Source of the DNA: an uncultured Roseicyclus sp. | GTDB taxonomy: Bacteria; Pseudomonadota; Alphaproteobacteria; Rhodobacterales; Rhodobacteraceae | Assembly: GCA_947489665.1 (NCBI GenBank) | Contig: CANLEH010000001.1 | Coordinates: 1,274,501 to 1,338,500 of the forward strand | DNA: 64,000 nucleotides | Direction of reading: 5' to 3' | In this document: positions 17,133-26,620 of the stretch, in pieces | How positions within the stretch are numbered: position 1 is the stretch's first letter | Layout of the letters: each line of letters begins with the position of its first letter | Notes under the pieces: model-generated | What the model was told of the DNA's origin: nothing | Seen by the model: only the letters and a program-made list of their open reading frames with translations | Databases searched by the model: none | Position numbers and translations under genes: made by a program

Positions 17133-17474
17133 TCAGACCAGCGTCAGAACTTGTTCGGGCGGGCGACCGATGACGGCGCGGTCGGCAGTGATCAGGACGG
17201 GCCGTTCGATCAGGATCGGGTGGGTGGCCATCGCAACGATCAGGGCGGCATCGTCGGCCTCGCTTAGCCCGAGATCTTTGTAGATCTTTTCACCCGTGCG
17301 CATCATGGCGCGGGGGGCGACACCAAGCCGGACGAGCAGATCGATGATCTCGCCCTCGGACGGATGGTTCGTGAGGTAGAGGCGGACGGATGGGGCGTGG
17401 CCGCCATCTTCCAGAAGCGCCAGCGCCTGACGCGATTTGGAGCAGCGCGGGTTGTGCCACAGGGTCAGGTCCAT
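17133..17474 (-). CDS. arsC: ArsC-family reductase (glutaredoxin-type)
   Basis: A 113-residue thioredoxin-fold ArsC protein. The catalytic cysteine is in '[12 protein letters not shown]' (C11), and the arsenate-site region '[12 protein letters not shown]' includes the family arginine. Such proteins reduce arsenate with glutathione and glutaredoxin, but the YffB/Spx-like branch has other roles. No arsB, acr3 or arsR neighbours are seen. It overlaps pyrD by 10 nt and is co-transcribed with it. Confidence 0.85.
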   Translation of the reverse strand: MDLTLWHNPRCSKSRQALALLEDGGHAPSVRLYLTNHPSEGEIIDLLVRLGVAPRAMMRTGEKIYKDLGLSEADDAALIVAMATHPILIERPVLITADRAVIGRPPEQVLTLV

Positions 17475-18523
17475 TCCGATACTCCGGTTCCGACGGCGGA
17501 CGCGACATTGGCGTGGCCGTCCCGTTCCAAAAGGGCGTCGAGGCCCTTTGCAATGTCATTGACCAGCGACAGCCCGCCGTAGACGAGGCCGGTGTAAAGC
17601 TGCACGGCCGAGGCGCCTGCGCGGATCTTGGCATAGGCTTGTTCGGCTGAGGCGACGCCACCGACGCCGATCAGCGGGATCGTGCCGCGCGTATGGGCGT
17701 GGAGTTGCGCCAGAACGCGGGTCGATTTCTCGAACACCGGTTGGCCGGAGAGACCCCCTTTCTCGCCCGCATGGGGGCTTTGCAGGCCGTCGCGGTCGAG
17801 CGTTGTGTTGGTCGCGATAATGCCCGAGATGCGACCGGGCGCGTCGAGGATGACTTCGACGATATCCTCGATGTCTTGCGGGGTCAGATCAGGGGCGATC
17901 TTGAGGAACAGCGCCACCGGTTCAGCCTGGATCAGGCGCACGGCGTCGACGCGGGTGATGATCTCGGCCAAGGCCTCTTTCCCCTGCAAATCCCGCAGTT
18001 TTTCGGTGTTGGGCGAGGAGACGTTGATCGTGGCGAAGTCGATATGGGGCGCGCAACGGCGGTAGACGGCGGCGAAATCTTCCAACCGGTCGGCGCTGTC
18101 TTTGTTGGCGCCGAGGTTGAGGCCGATGGGAATTTCGCGCGGGGTCTTTTCCAGTCGGTCCGCGATGGCATCCATCCCGTCATTGTTGAAGCCGAACCGG
18201 TTGATGGCGGCTTGATCCTCGGTCAGGCGAAAGAGGCGCGGTTTGGGATTGCCGGGCTGAGGTTTGGGGGTGGCGGCGCCGACCTCGATGAACCCGAAGC
18301 CCGCGCGTTGCAGGGGGCCGGCGGCCTCCGCGTTCTTGTCGAAGCCTGCGGCGAGGCCGATGGGGTTGAGCAGGTCGAGGCCCGCGACGCGCGTTTTAAG
18401 GCGGTCGGTGGTGTAGGGGCCGGTGAGCGGGCCCAGGCCCATGCGCAGCGCGAGGAGAGCCGCGCCATGGGCGCGCTCCGGGTCCATCGAACGCAGGAGT
18501 TTCAGGCCGAGATTTTCCAGCAT
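17465..18523 (-). CDS. pyrD: Dihydroorotate dehydrogenase (quinone), class 2
   Basis: A 352-residue FMN enzyme of pyrimidine synthesis that oxidises dihydroorotate and passes electrons to ubiquinone at the inner membrane. The N-terminal amphipathic '[19 protein letters not shown]' segment marks the membrane-associated class 2. '[14 protein letters not shown]' and '[20 protein letters not shown]' hold FMN-binding residues and the catalytic Ser. Length is normal. It lies between a DUF952 gene (adjacent) and arsC (overlap) in one minus-strand operon. Confidence 0.95.
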   Translation of the reverse strand: MLENLGLKLLRSMDPERAHGAALLALRMGLGPLTGPYTTDRLKTRVAGLDLLNPIGLAAGFDKNAEAAGPLQRAGFGFIEVGAATPKPQPGNPKPRLFRLTEDQAAINRFGFNNDGMDAIADRLEKTPREIPIGLNLGANKDSADRLEDFAAVYRRCAPHIDFATINVSSPNTEKLRDLQGKEALAEIITRVDAVRLIQAEPVALFLKIAPDLTPQDIEDIVEVILDAPGRISGIIATNTTLDRDGLQSPHAGEKGGLSGQPVFEKSTRVLAQLHAHTRGTIPLIGVGGVASAEQAYAKIRAGASAVQLYTGLVYGGLSLVNDIAKGLDALLERDGHANVASAVGTGVSEWT

Positions 18524-18859
18524 CTACATGTCTTTCGGAAAGATATGGGTGCCGTTTTCAAAGGGCAGGGGGCTGTGCCAGATCACATCGGCCAGCCGCA
18601 GGGGGCCGTAGAGATGGGGAAATTTGTCGCCGCCGCGCGAGACCTCCCACTTCAGCGCGTCACCAAGGCTGTCAGCTTCAAGGGCGGCGAGGATCAGGCC
18701 CGTTTCGCCCGCAAAGTGCTTGGCGGCGGTTTCCTGTGCCTGCCCAGCCGTCGAGAAATGGACAAAGCCATCGGCCACGTCGATGGGTGCGCCCGGGGTT
18801 TCCCCCTGGGCTTGCAGGTCGGCCCATTCCGAGGCCCGGAGGATCTTGTAGATGCGCAT
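18524..18859 (-). CDS. DUF952 family protein
   Basis: A 111-residue protein matching DUF952, a small family with a fold related to ADP-ribosyltransferase/glutathione-S-transferase-adjacent proteins and no firm function. Characteristic segments are 'IYKILRASEWADLQAQGE', 'DGFVHFSTAGQAQETAAKHF' and 'FPHLYGPLRLADV'. The ATG at 18859 matches the usual family start; the longer frame is not family-like. The stop abuts the pyrD start codon, so the three genes form DUF952-pyrD-arsC. Confidence 0.85.
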   Translation of the reverse strand: MRIYKILRASEWADLQAQGETPGAPIDVADGFVHFSTAGQAQETAAKHFAGETGLILAALEADSLGDALKWEVSRGGDKFPHLYGPLRLADVIWHSPLPFENGTHIFPKDM

Positions 18860-18984
18860 GGGGGGCGTTTGGCCCGAGGCTCCCGTGGCGTCAAGTGTCA
18901 CGGGGGTGTGACTTGGGCGCTTTACTTGCGGCAGGGGTGACGCCAAGCTGGCGGAAGTCCAACAAAAAACCTGGGAGTATTTCA

Positions 18985-20583
18985 ATGATCGCACGCATTT
19001 TGGGATCAACCGCGATTCTGGCGGGTCTTGGCCTTGCCGCGCCAGCCGCCGCCGACACGACGTTGCACCTGTTGCATATCAATGACCTGCACAGCCGCAT
19101 CCAGCCGATCAACCGCTTTGACAGCACCTGCAACGCCGAAGATGACGCGGCGGGCGAATGCTTTGGCGGCGTGGCGCGGGTGGCCACGGCCATCAACACG
19201 CTGCGCGGTGAGCTGGAGGCGGCTGGTGAGAACGTGATCGTTCTGGATGCGGGCGACCAGTTCCAGGGCAGCCTGATGTATACGACCTACAAAGGTGAGG
19301 TCGAAGCGGAGTTCATGGAAGCGATTGGCTTTGACGTCATGGCTGTCGGCAACCACGAGTTCGACGATGGGCCTGAGAATCTGGCGGCCTTTGCCGATCT
19401 AGTCAGCTTCCCGATTATCTCCGGCAATCTTGATCTGAGCCAATCGAACGTTCTGAGCGAGGAGATGATCCCGGATCATGTCGTGCTGGATGTGAATGGC
19501 GTGCAGGTTGGCGTGATCTCGGCGCTGGCCACGGATACGGCGGAAACCTCATCCCCCGGCCCGTCGATCATCTTCCAGGATGAGATCGAGGCATTGCAGG
19601 CCGATGTCGACGCATTGACCGAGCAGGGTGTGAATATCATCATCGCGCTGACCCATGTGGGCTTGCCGATGGATATTGCCATTGCCGAGGCCGTGACCGG
19701 CATCGACGTGATCGTGGGCGGGCATTCGCACACCTACCTGAGCTCGTCTGATCCGGATCGCGCGGGCGCTTATCCGACGATGATCACCAACCCCGATGGA
19801 GCCTTCGTGCCGATCGTGCAGGCCTATGCCTATTCGAAGTATTTGGGCCACCTTGAAGTGACCTTCGATGACGACGGTAACGTGGTTTATGCGAGCGGCG
19901 ACACGATGGTGCTGGACGCCTCCGTCACGCCGGACGCGGATATCGCGGCGCGGGTGGCGGAACTGGCCGGTCCGATTGAAGAGGCCATGGCCGAGGTGAT
20001 CGGTGAGGCGTCTGACGTGATCGAAGGCTCGCGTGAGGTCTGCCGGGCGATGGAATGCGCCATGGGCAACCTTGTCGCCGACGCCATGCTTGAGCGGGTG
20101 GCCGATCAGGGCATCCAGGTGGCGATCCAGAACGGCGGCGGTCTGCGGGCCACCATCGATGGCGGCGAGATCACCATGGGTGAGGTCTTCACCGTGCTGC
20201 CGTTCCAGAACACGCTGGCCACGTTCGAGTTGACCGGCGCGGGCATTGTGGAGGCGCTGGAAAATGGCGTGAGTGCCGTGGAAGAGGGCGCGGGTCGGTT
20301 CCCGCAGGTCTCGGGCATGTCCTACACCTTTGACCTGAGCCAGGAGCCGGGCAGCCGGATTTCAGACGTAATGGTGGGCGGTGAGCCGATTGATCTGGAG
20401 GCCACCTACGGCGTTGTGTCCAACAACTACATGCGCGGTGGTGGGGATGGATATTCCAGCTTCACCACGGCTGCGAATGCCTATGACTTCGGCCCCGGTC
20501 TGGAAGAGGTTGTGGCGACATATTTGGGCGAGAATTCGCCCTACGCGCCCTACACCGACGGTCGCATCACGCAGGCGGAGTAA
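18985..20583 (+). CDS. Periplasmic 5'-nucleotidase / UDP-sugar hydrolase family
   Basis: A 532-residue exported metallophosphatase. The signal peptide covers residues 1-23 (cleavage after APAAA). The N-terminal dimetal domain has 'LLHINDLHSRI', 'DAGDQFQGS', 'GNHEFDDGPEN' and 'GGHSHTYL', the ligands of the two-metal centre. The C-terminal 5'-nucleotidase domain has 'IQNGGGLRATIDGG' and the substrate-stacking 'NNYMRGGGDGYS'. It would dephosphorylate nucleotides in the periplasm for phosphate and nucleoside salvage. The ATG at 18985 begins the signal peptide; the longer frame to 18736 overlaps DUF952 antisense. A terminator follows. Confidence 0.92.
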   Translation: MIARILGSTAILAGLGLAAPAAADTTLHLLHINDLHSRIQPINRFDSTCNAEDDAAGECFGGVARVATAINTLRGELEAAGENVIVLDAGDQFQGSLMYTTYKGEVEAEFMEAIGFDVMAVGNHEFDDGPENLAAFADLVSFPIISGNLDLSQSNVLSEEMIPDHVVLDVNGVQVGVISALATDTAETSSPGPSIIFQDEIEALQADVDALTEQGVNIIIALTHVGLPMDIAIAEAVTGIDVIVGGHSHTYLSSSDPDRAGAYPTMITNPDGAFVPIVQAYAYSKYLGHLEVTFDDDGNVVYASGDTMVLDASVTPDADIAARVAELAGPIEEAMAEVIGEASDVIEGSREVCRAMECAMGNLVADAMLERVADQGIQVAIQNGGGLRATIDGGEITMGEVFTVLPFQNTLATFELTGAGIVEALENGVSAVEEGAGRFPQVSGMSYTFDLSQEPGSRISDVMVGGEPIDLEATYGVVSNNYMRGGGDGYSSFTTAANAYDFGPGLEEVVATYLGENSPYAPYTDGRITQAE

Positions 20584-20614
20584 TTCTCTAACTGCCTGAA
20601 TTTTAGACAAATTG

Positions 20615-20646
20615 AACCGGCTCCATGCAAATGGGGCCGGTTTTAT
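20615..20646 (+). terminator. Rho-independent terminator after the 5'-nucleotidase gene
   Basis: AACCGGCTCC and GGGGCCGGTT form a 10-bp stem with one G-T pair and an 8-nt loop, followed by TTTTAT. It lies 31 bp past the stop. Confidence 0.85.
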
Positions 20647-20763
20647 GCTGCCATGCAGAAACTGCAAGGCGGGTTTCGAAAAAGCACGACTGGTGGTTTG
20701 CGTTAGCGCTCACATATTGGGGTCACGAGAGACGAAACCAATCGAAGCAAAAGGAGCTGTACC

Positions 20764-20931
20764 ATGGCCTCGATCCTCAACACGATCCGCACTGCCGCCC
20801 AAAAGCGTGCAGCCTACAACCGCACCGTTGCTGAAATCTCAGCCATCTCGACCGAGCTGGGTGTCGAAGACCTGGGGATCTTCCCGGGTGATGCGCACAA
20901 GATCGCTTACGCCACCGTTTACGGGCGCTAA
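20764..20931 (+). CDS. Small DUF1127-like protein
   Basis: A 55-residue protein: 'MASILNTIRTAAQKRAAYNR', then 'ELGVEDLGIFPGDAHKIAY'. The Arg-rich first helix and 'EL...DLGI..GD' pattern fit the DUF1127/YjiS-like family of small alphaproteobacterial proteins; some members act in RNA binding and stress or phosphate responses. A good AGGAG lies before the ATG. It stands alone between a terminator and the SRAP gene. Confidence 0.7.
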   Translation: MASILNTIRTAAQKRAAYNRTVAEISAISTELGVEDLGIFPGDAHKIAYATVYGR

Positions 20932-20953
20932 GCCAAGGGGTTAGGATCGGTCC

Positions 20954-21607
20954 ATGTGTGGCCGTATGACGATGACCCATCCCACAGACGCGATGGCGCA
21001 GCTGTTCGAGGCTGCGCCAGCCAATGATATACCTCAGCCGCCCACGTATAACCTGTGCCCGACACAGAGCGTGGGCGTTGTCGTGTCTGATGGGGGGCGA
21101 AGTTACAGGCCGATGCGGTGGGGGTTTCTGCCTCATTGGTACAAGGCGATGAATGGCGGGCCGCTGTTGATCAACGCGCGGGCCGAGACAATTGCCGAAA
21201 AGCCCGCCTTCAAGGCCGCGGTGCGCGAGCGGCGGTGCTTGATTGCCGCCACGGGTTTCTACGAATGGACCAAGGATGAAGAGGGCAATCGGTTGCCCTG
21301 GTACTTCTCGCGGCCCGGTGCCGAGCCGATGGTGTTTGCGGGCATCTGGCAGATGTGGGGCAAGGAAGATCCGGTACCGACCTGTGCGATCGTGACCACG
21401 GGCGCGAGCGATTGGATGGCGGAGACCCATCACCGGGAGCCGGTTGTTTTGGCAGAGGGTGATTGGGCCACCTGGCTGGGTGAGACCGGGGAGAAGGCCG
21501 CACCGCTGATGCAATCTGCGCCGGACGGGTTTTACCAGCGATGGCGGGTGGACCGGGCGGTGAATTCGAACCGAGCCAGTGGGCCGGAGTTGATTGAACC
21601 GATTTGA
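20954..21607 (+). CDS. SOS response-associated peptidase (SRAP, YedK/HMCES family)
   Basis: A 217-residue SRAP protein, which shields abasic sites in single-stranded DNA by a thiazolidine crosslink through its N-terminal cysteine. Cys2 is present right after the initiator Met ('MCGRMT'), which fixes the start. Other family residues are the Asn in 'LLINARAETIAEKPAF', the Glu in 'GFYEWTKDEEG' and the His in 'ETHHREPVVL'. Length is normal. No SOS box was identified upstream. Confidence 0.92.
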   Translation: MCGRMTMTHPTDAMAQLFEAAPANDIPQPPTYNLCPTQSVGVVVSDGGRSYRPMRWGFLPHWYKAMNGGPLLINARAETIAEKPAFKAAVRERRCLIAATGFYEWTKDEEGNRLPWYFSRPGAEPMVFAGIWQMWGKEDPVPTCAIVTTGASDWMAETHHREPVVLAEGDWATWLGETGEKAAPLMQSAPDGFYQRWRVDRAVNSNRASGPELIEPI

Positions 21608-21617
21608 GTCTTTGATA

Positions 21618-21690
21618 CGCGCCTGATGGCGCGGTGGGGGCGCTGCCCCCCGTCCTTCGGACTCCCCCCGAGGTATTTTTGAAACAAGGA
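21618..21690 (+). repeat. Roseobacter-type intergenic hairpin element / terminator
   Basis: Three stems in a row: CGCGCC-TGAT-GGCGCG (21618-21633), GGGGGC-GCT-GCCCCC (about 21636-21650) and GTC-CTTCG-GAC, followed by CCCCGAGGTATTTTTGAAAC. The layout of a G/C-rich hairpin plus 'GAGGTATTTTTG' is one I recall recurring between genes in Rhodobacteraceae genomes. Here it ends the SRAP transcript, facing cobQ. Confidence 0.6.
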
Positions 21691-21747
21691 AGACAGGGCC
21701 GGTGCGAGACGATCTAGGCGCGCAGCAATCGGGAAGGGGCGCGCGGG

Positions 21748-23193
21748 CTAGCGGGCCGTGGCGAAAAGGGTCTCGGTATCGAGGTGCAGGCGCAGGTGAT
21801 CTGCGAGGGCGTCGAGCGTGGTCTCCACCGTGAGGTCGTAGTTTGTGTGGCTTTCGGTGTTGAACTGGGCGAGCCATGCGGCGCGGAAGGTGTCGTCGCG
21901 GAAGAGGTCGTGGAGGTAGCTGCCGGTGATTTGGCCATTTTGGCTGCGTGCGCCTTCGGGCTGGCCTGCGATATGGGCAAAGGGGCGGGCGCGGTCGGGG
22001 CCGTTGGTCTCGCCGATATGAATCTCGTAGCCACGCACGGGCAGGTTGGTGCCGGCGTAGGTGGCGGTGACTTCGGTGAGGGTTTTCTTGGGGGTCATGG
22101 TGGTGGTGACGTCGAGGAGGCCGAGGCCTTGGTCGGTGCCGGGCGCGCCTTCGATGCCGTCCGGGTCGGAGATGCTGCTGCCGAGCATCTGGTAGCCGCC
22201 GCAGATGCCGAGCACGTGGCCGCCGCGGCGGATATGGGCCTGTAGATCGATGTCCCAGCCTTGGGCGCGGAGGAAGGCAAGGTCGCCGCGCGTGGATTTG
22301 GAACCGGGGATCACGACGATGTCGGCATCGCCGGGGATGGGCTGACCTTCGTTCAGCATGGTGAGGCGGACGGACGGTTCCTGTGCGAGGGGGTCCATAT
22401 CGTCGAAATTGGCGATGCGGCTGAGGCGCAGGCAGACGATGTGGAGGCCTTGTGCGCGGTTTGGGGTGGCGATGTCGAGCGCGTCTTCGGCGGGGAGTTT
22501 GTGGGCATCTTTGAACCACGGGATCACGCCGAAGCCGGGCCATCCGGTATGGGTATTGATCAGGTCGTAGCCGTCGTCGAACAGGCTCGGGTCACCGCGA
22601 AACTTGTTGATCATGAAGCCTTTGATGAGGGCCGCATCGGCGGGGTCGATGACGGCTTGGGTGCCAACAATCTGGGCGATCACCCCGCCGCGGTCGATGT
22701 CGCCGCAAAGAATCACTGGGCAGTCGGTGGCTCGTGCGAAGCCCATATTGGCGATGTCGCCGGGGCGCAGGTTGACCTCGGCCGGGGAGCCCGCGCCTTC
22801 GACGAGGATGAGGTCGTGTTGCGATTTGAGGCGTTTGAAGCTGTCGGTGACGGCTTGGAGGAGTTGCGGTTTGAGTTTGGCGTAGTCGCGGGCTTTCACG
22901 GTGGTGAGGCGTTTGCCTTGGACGACGACTTGGGAGCCGGTGTCGGTTTCGGGTTTGAGCAGAACCGGGTTCATGTCGGTGTGCGGTTGGAGGCCGGAGG
23001 CCAGAGCTTGCAGGGCCTGCGCGCGGCCAATTTCGCCGCCGTCGGACGTGACGGCGGCGTTGTTGGACATGTTTTGCGGCTTGAAGGGCGCGACAGAGAG
23101 GCCGTTTTGCTTGGCAATCCGGCACAGGCCCGCGACGAGCATGGATTTGCCGACGTTGGAGCCGGTGCCCTGGATCATGAGCGCGCGGGTCAT
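21748..23193 (-). CDS. cobQ: Cobyric acid synthase
   Basis: A 481-residue glutamine-dependent amidotransferase that amidates the b, d, e and g carboxylates of adenosylcobyrinate diamide. The N-terminal ATP-binding dethiobiotin-synthetase-like domain starts with '[14 protein letters not shown]'. The C-terminal GATase domain has the nucleophile in '[10 protein letters not shown]', with the triad region 'GYEIHIGET...' and '[11 protein letters not shown]'. Length is normal. The start is at 23193, overlapping the HAD gene by 4 nt; the longer frame lacks family similarity. It is last in the minus-strand set cobO-cupin-HAD-cobQ. Confidence 0.95.
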   Translation of the reverse strand: MTRALMIQGTGSNVGKSMLVAGLCRIAKQNGLSVAPFKPQNMSNNAAVTSDGGEIGRAQALQALASGLQPHTDMNPVLLKPETDTGSQVVVQGKRLTTVKARDYAKLKPQLLQAVTDSFKRLKSQHDLILVEGAGSPAEVNLRPGDIANMGFARATDCPVILCGDIDRGGVIAQIVGTQAVIDPADAALIKGFMINKFRGDPSLFDDGYDLINTHTGWPGFGVIPWFKDAHKLPAEDALDIATPNRAQGLHIVCLRLSRIANFDDMDPLAQEPSVRLTMLNEGQPIPGDADIVVIPGSKSTRGDLAFLRAQGWDIDLQAHIRRGGHVLGICGGYQMLGSSISDPDGIEGAPGTDQGLGLLDVTTTMTPKKTLTEVTATYAGTNLPVRGYEIHIGETNGPDRARPFAHIAGQPEGARSQNGQITGSYLHDLFRDDTFRAAWLAQFNTESHTNYDLTVETTLDALADHLRLHLDTETLFATAR

Positions 23194-23789
23194 GTGAGGG
23201 CCTGCGGCAGGTGGTGCCGAGTTGCGTCGGTGAAGTGGAAGGCGCGCCAGCCGAGGGCGCTTGCGGCCTCGCAATTTGGCGCGTTGTCGTCGACGAGGAG
23301 GGTGTGTTCGGGCGCGATGCCGGACCATTCGGTGATGGTCTGGAAATAGGCGGGGTCGGGTTTGGCGAGCTTTAGGCGGCCCGAGGCGAAGACGTGTTCG
23401 ACAAGCGCGGAGAAGCCCATTTCATCTTTGATATAGGCGGCGCGGCTGGCGGGATTGTTGGTGCCAATGACATGGCGCGCGGGGTGGGTTTTGAGGTGCG
23501 CGATGACCTCCGCATCCGGGCGCGCGTCTTTGGCGAACCAATATGCCATGAAGGCCTCGGGCGTGATATCCGTGTCTTGGGTGGCCAGCCATTCGGCGGA
23601 AACATCGACGAGCTCTTCCTCGCCCCGGATCACAGAGCGGATGCGGCCGGATTTGAAGATGTAGTCTTGCAGGCTTTCAAGGTTGAGGCCGAGGTTGGCC
23701 TCCAGATCGTCGGCCCAGATGAAGCGACCGTCGACGATGTTGCGGTTCAGGACGCCGTCGAAATCCCAGACGATCAGCTCAGGCGCCAT
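23190..23789 (-). CDS. HAD-superfamily hydrolase
   Basis: A 199-residue HAD phosphatase-like protein. Motif I is '[11 protein letters not shown]' (nucleophile D9 and D11), motif II is in '[11 protein letters not shown]', the motif III Lys is in '[11 protein letters not shown]', and motif IV is '[11 protein letters not shown]'. The cap domain is about 20-95. The substrate is unknown; placement between cobO and cobQ with overlapping ends suggests a possible accessory phosphatase of corrinoid or nucleotide-loop metabolism, but this is only positional. Confidence 0.85.
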   Translation of the reverse strand: MAPELIVWDFDGVLNRNIVDGRFIWADDLEANLGLNLESLQDYIFKSGRIRSVIRGEEELVDVSAEWLATQDTDITPEAFMAYWFAKDARPDAEVIAHLKTHPARHVIGTNNPASRAAYIKDEMGFSALVEHVFASGRLKLAKPDPAYFQTITEWSGIAPEHTLLVDDNAPNCEAASALGWRAFHFTDATRHHLPQALT

Positions 23790-24234
23790 GGTAGGGCTCG
23801 ACCTTCGTGATATTGCCCTCCGCGTCGCGGTAGACCTTTTCGTCGGCGATGATGGTGACGGTCTCGCCGGTTTTGGAATAGGTCACGGTGTCGTCGTGGG
23901 ACCGAGTGCCGATCACGAGGTAGCGGCAGGGGGCTTGCGTGCGGTTTTCCAGATGGTGGCCTGTGGGTACGCCCGCTTTGAAGGTGGCTGTGTCGCCCTG
24001 GATCAGGTCGGTTTCCGTGTCGCCTTCGATCAGCGTGACGGTGCCGGAGAGGACGTGGATCATCTCATCCTCATTGGCGTGCCAGTGGGTTTGAGAGGCT
24101 TTCGCCCCGGGCCAGAGGGTTTCGGTGAAAGCGCCGAATTGAGTGAGATCGCCTGCGTCCGACAGCAGTTCCGCGCGATAACGGCCCAGTTCGTCTTCGC
24201 CTTCGTCGATTTTGGGGTCGGTGATCTTGGGCAT
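23779..24234 (-). CDS. Cupin-domain protein
   Basis: A 151-residue single cupin. Motif 1 is 'THWHANEDEMIHVLSGTVTL' with the metal-binding His and Glu; motif 2 is in the 'AGVPTGHHLENRTQ' region. It probably binds a divalent metal in the cytoplasm. It overlaps the HAD gene by 11 nt and sits 1 bp from cobO. Function unknown. Confidence 0.82.
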   Translation of the reverse strand: MPKITDPKIDEGEDELGRYRAELLSDAGDLTQFGAFTETLWPGAKASQTHWHANEDEMIHVLSGTVTLIEGDTETDLIQGDTATFKAGVPTGHHLENRTQAPCRYLVIGTRSHDDTVTYSKTGETVTIIADEKVYRDAEGNITKVEPYHGA

Positions 24235-24235
24235 C

Positions 24236-24853
24236 TTAGAACTCCACGCCTTTCTGGGCCTTCACGCCGTCGCGGAAGGGGTGTTTCACGAGGGTCATTT
24301 CGGTGACCAGATCGGCGGCCTCGATCAGTTCGGGCTTGGCGTTGCGTCCTGTGAGGCAGACATGGGTCATTTGCGGTTTCTGATGGAGGAGGAAATCGAC
24401 GACCTCGTCGATGTCGAGGTAGTCGTAGCGGAGTGCGATGTTGATCTCGTCCAGCAGAACGAAGTCGATCTCGGGGTCGAGGATTTGCTCCTGCGCGATT
24501 TTCCAGCCGTTTTGGGCGGCGGCGATGTCACGCTCGCGGTCCTGGGTTTCCCAGGTGAAGCCTTCGCCCGAGACGAAGAAGCGGCATTCCTCGGCGAAAC
24601 GTTCGCGCAGGAAGCTTTTCTCGCCCGTATCCCAATTGCCCTTGATGAACTGCACCACGGCCACGCCCATCTGATGCTGGATCGCGCGCATGACCATGCC
24701 GAAGCCGGAGGAGGATTTGCCTTTGCCCGGGCCGGTATGGACCATGATCAGGCCCTTCTCCTCGGTCTTGGTCTCCATCATCTTGTCGCGGGCCGCCTTG
24801 ATCTTTTTCATCTTCTCATTGTGGCGGGTGTTTTCGTCGGCGTGTTCGGTCAT
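24236..24853 (-). CDS. cobO: Cob(I)yrinic acid a,c-diamide adenosyltransferase
   Basis: A 205-residue CobA/CobO-type ATP:corrinoid adenosyltransferase that attaches the 5'-deoxyadenosyl ligand to Co(I). The P-loop is 'VHTGPGKGKSSSGFGMVMRA'. Further family motifs are 'QFIKGNWDTGEKSF', 'DEINIALRYDYLD' and 'HVCLTGRNAKPELIEAAD'. The ATG at 24853 is chosen because upstream codons run into the divergent riboswitch region. It is divergent from the B12-riboswitch operon, and no riboswitch was seen on its own strand. Confidence 0.95.
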   Translation of the reverse strand: MTEHADENTRHNEKMKKIKAARDKMMETKTEEKGLIMVHTGPGKGKSSSGFGMVMRAIQHQMGVAVVQFIKGNWDTGEKSFLRERFAEECRFFVSGEGFTWETQDRERDIAAAQNGWKIAQEQILDPEIDFVLLDEINIALRYDYLDIDEVVDFLLHQKPQMTHVCLTGRNAKPELIEAADLVTEMTLVKHPFRDGVKAQKGVEF

Positions 24854-24956
24854 GGCATCCTCCGGAGTTGCGCTAGGGGTGGCATCGGCGCGACCCGCCG
24901 TCAATGTCCTCGCCTTGTGATTGACAAGCTGGGCGGGGCGTGAGCAGTGTTTTCGC

Positions 24957-25111
24957 CGATGGTGCGCCGTTTGGCGCCGAAGAGGGAACGGGGTCAGATG
25001 CCCCGGCTGCCCCCGCAACTGTGAGTGGTTTGCTTTGTATCACATGGCCACTGGGCACTGCCCGGGAAGGCGATGCAAAGCGCGGGCCACAAGCCAGGAG
25101 ACCTGCCATCG
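24957..25111 (+). ncRNA. Cobalamin (B12) riboswitch
   Basis: The P1 arms CGATGG (24957-24962) and CCATCG (25106-25111) enclose the expected conserved order: GGGAAC, 'GCCCCGGCTGCCCCCGCAAC' with 'TGTGAG', 'CCACTGGG', 'GGGAAGGCG', and the B12 box 'AAGCCAGGAGACCTGCC' (25091-25107). It precedes the DUF1636-cobW-cobN operon by about 50 bp, so high adenosylcobalamin should repress it by blocking transcription or ribosome access. Confidence 0.95.
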
Positions 25112-25160
25112 CATATGGGAACTTTTGATCCGGGCGGGGTGCCTCGGGCTTGGGGGATAG

Positions 25161-25559
25161 ATGGATACCGAAAAGGCTCCGGTCGAGCTGCTGGTCTGCG
25201 TAAAATGTTTGCGCGGGGGCGAGGCGACCGAGGATGGGGAAAGGCCGGGAACGCGGCTCTATGAAGGGTTGCGCGCGGGCGGCATGCCTGAGGGCGTGAC
25301 GCTGACGCCGGTGGAGTGCCTGCAGAATTGCGATTACGGATGCTCGGCGGTGATGCGGGGCGGTGCGGCGCGCTGGACCTATGTGTACGGAAACCTCGAC
25401 GAGGGGTCGCAAATCGACCTTCTGCGCGACGGCATCGCGCTATACCGGGACGCGAGCGATGGGGTGATCCCGTGGCGGCAGCGGCCCGAACACTTCAAAC
25501 GAAATTGCATTGCGCGCATCCCGCCGGTTGCCCCGGCTGCGCCGAAACTGGGGGAGTAG
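25161..25559 (+). CDS. DUF1636 metal-binding ferredoxin-like protein
   Basis: A 132-residue DUF1636 protein. 'LLVCVKCLRGG' near the N-terminus and 'VECLQNCDYGCSAVMRG' supply cysteines in a thioredoxin-like ferredoxin arrangement that could hold a [2Fe-2S] cluster or a metal. This family is regularly found beside cobW and cobN in alphaproteobacteria, so a part in cobalt handling is likely but unproven. It is the first gene after the B12 riboswitch and ends 4 bp before cobW. Confidence 0.88.
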   Translation: MDTEKAPVELLVCVKCLRGGEATEDGERPGTRLYEGLRAGGMPEGVTLTPVECLQNCDYGCSAVMRGGAARWTYVYGNLDEGSQIDLLRDGIALYRDASDGVIPWRQRPEHFKRNCIARIPPVAPAAPKLGE

Positions 25560-25563
25560 AGAC

Positions 25564-26616
25564 ATGGGCGATTTGGCGAAACTGCCGGTGACGATTGTGA
25601 CGGGGTTTCTGGGATCGGGGAAGACGACGCTGATCTCGCAGCTGATGCAGAACCCGGGCGGGAAACGGTTGGCGATTGTGGTCAATGAGTTTGGCGATGT
25701 GGGTGTGGATGGCGAGATCCTCAAGGGATGCGCGATCCCCGATTGCCCGGCGGAGAACATCATGGAGCTGGCCAATGGCTGCATCTGCTGCACCGTGGCC
25801 GATGATTTCATCCCGACGATTGAGGCGTTGATGAAGCTTGAGCCTCGGCCCGAGCATATTGTGATCGAGACATCGGGTCTGGCTTTGCCGAAGCCGCTTT
25901 TGAAGGCGTTTGACTGGCCGGATATCCGCTCGAAAATCACGGTCGATGGCGTCATTGCCTTGGCGGACGCGGAGGCTGTCGCGGACGGGCGGTTTGCGCC
26001 GGATGTGGCGCGCGTGGATGCGCAGCGGTTGGCGGATGAGTCGATTGATCACGAGACGCCGCTGTCGGAGGTGTTCGAGGATCAGATTTCTTGCGCGGAT
26101 ATTGTGTTGCTGACGAAGCCCGATTTGGCGGGGCCTGAGGGTGTGGCCAAGGCCAAGGCAGTGATCGAAGCGGAAGCGCCGCGCGCCTTGCCGATTGTTG
26201 AGGTTGCCGAGGGGCGGGTTGATCCGCGCGTGATCCTTGGGCTGGAAGCGGCGGCGGAAGATGACATGGACGCGCGGCCCTCGCACCATGACGGACATGA
26301 CGACCACGAGCATGATGATTTCGAGAGCATCGTGGTGAACATTGCGCCTGTCGCGGACCCGGCGGAGCTGGTTGCGCGGATCGAGCGGCTGGCGAATGAG
26401 CAGAATATCCTGCGCGTGAAGGGCTATGCCGATGTTGCGGGCAAGCCCATGCGCCTGTTGGTACAGGCTGTGGGCGCGCGCGTGCGGCATCAATATGACC
26501 AGCCTTGGGGCGAGCGGCCCCGTGCGGGCCGTATGGTCGTGATTGCGGAACATGACGATGTGGATGCGGCGGCGATCCGGGCGGTTTTGGCACCGGAACT
26601 GGCGGCCGCGGAGTGA
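25564..26616 (+). CDS. cobW: CobW GTP-dependent metallochaperone
   Basis: A 350-residue COG0523 GTPase thought to deliver Co2+ for corrin insertion. The Walker A motif is 'VTGFLGSGKTTL', the metal-binding CxCC motif is in 'LANGCICCTVADDF', and the guanine-specificity motif is 'LLTKPDL'. A His/Asp-rich loop 'HHDGHDDHEHDD' (about residues 241-252) probably binds metal. The C-terminal CobW_C domain is complete. The ATG at 25564 gives the canonical N-terminus. It is under riboswitch control and lies two genes upstream of the chelatase subunit it presumably serves. Confidence 0.95.
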   Translation: MGDLAKLPVTIVTGFLGSGKTTLISQLMQNPGGKRLAIVVNEFGDVGVDGEILKGCAIPDCPAENIMELANGCICCTVADDFIPTIEALMKLEPRPEHIVIETSGLALPKPLLKAFDWPDIRSKITVDGVIALADAEAVADGRFAPDVARVDAQRLADESIDHETPLSEVFEDQISCADIVLLTKPDLAGPEGVAKAKAVIEAEAPRALPIVEVAEGRVDPRVILGLEAAAEDDMDARPSHHDGHDDHEHDDFESIVVNIAPVADPAELVARIERLANEQNILRVKGYADVAGKPMRLLVQAVGARVRHQYDQPWGERPRAGRMVVIAEHDDVDAAAIRAVLAPELAAAE

Positions 26617-26620
26617 TTGG

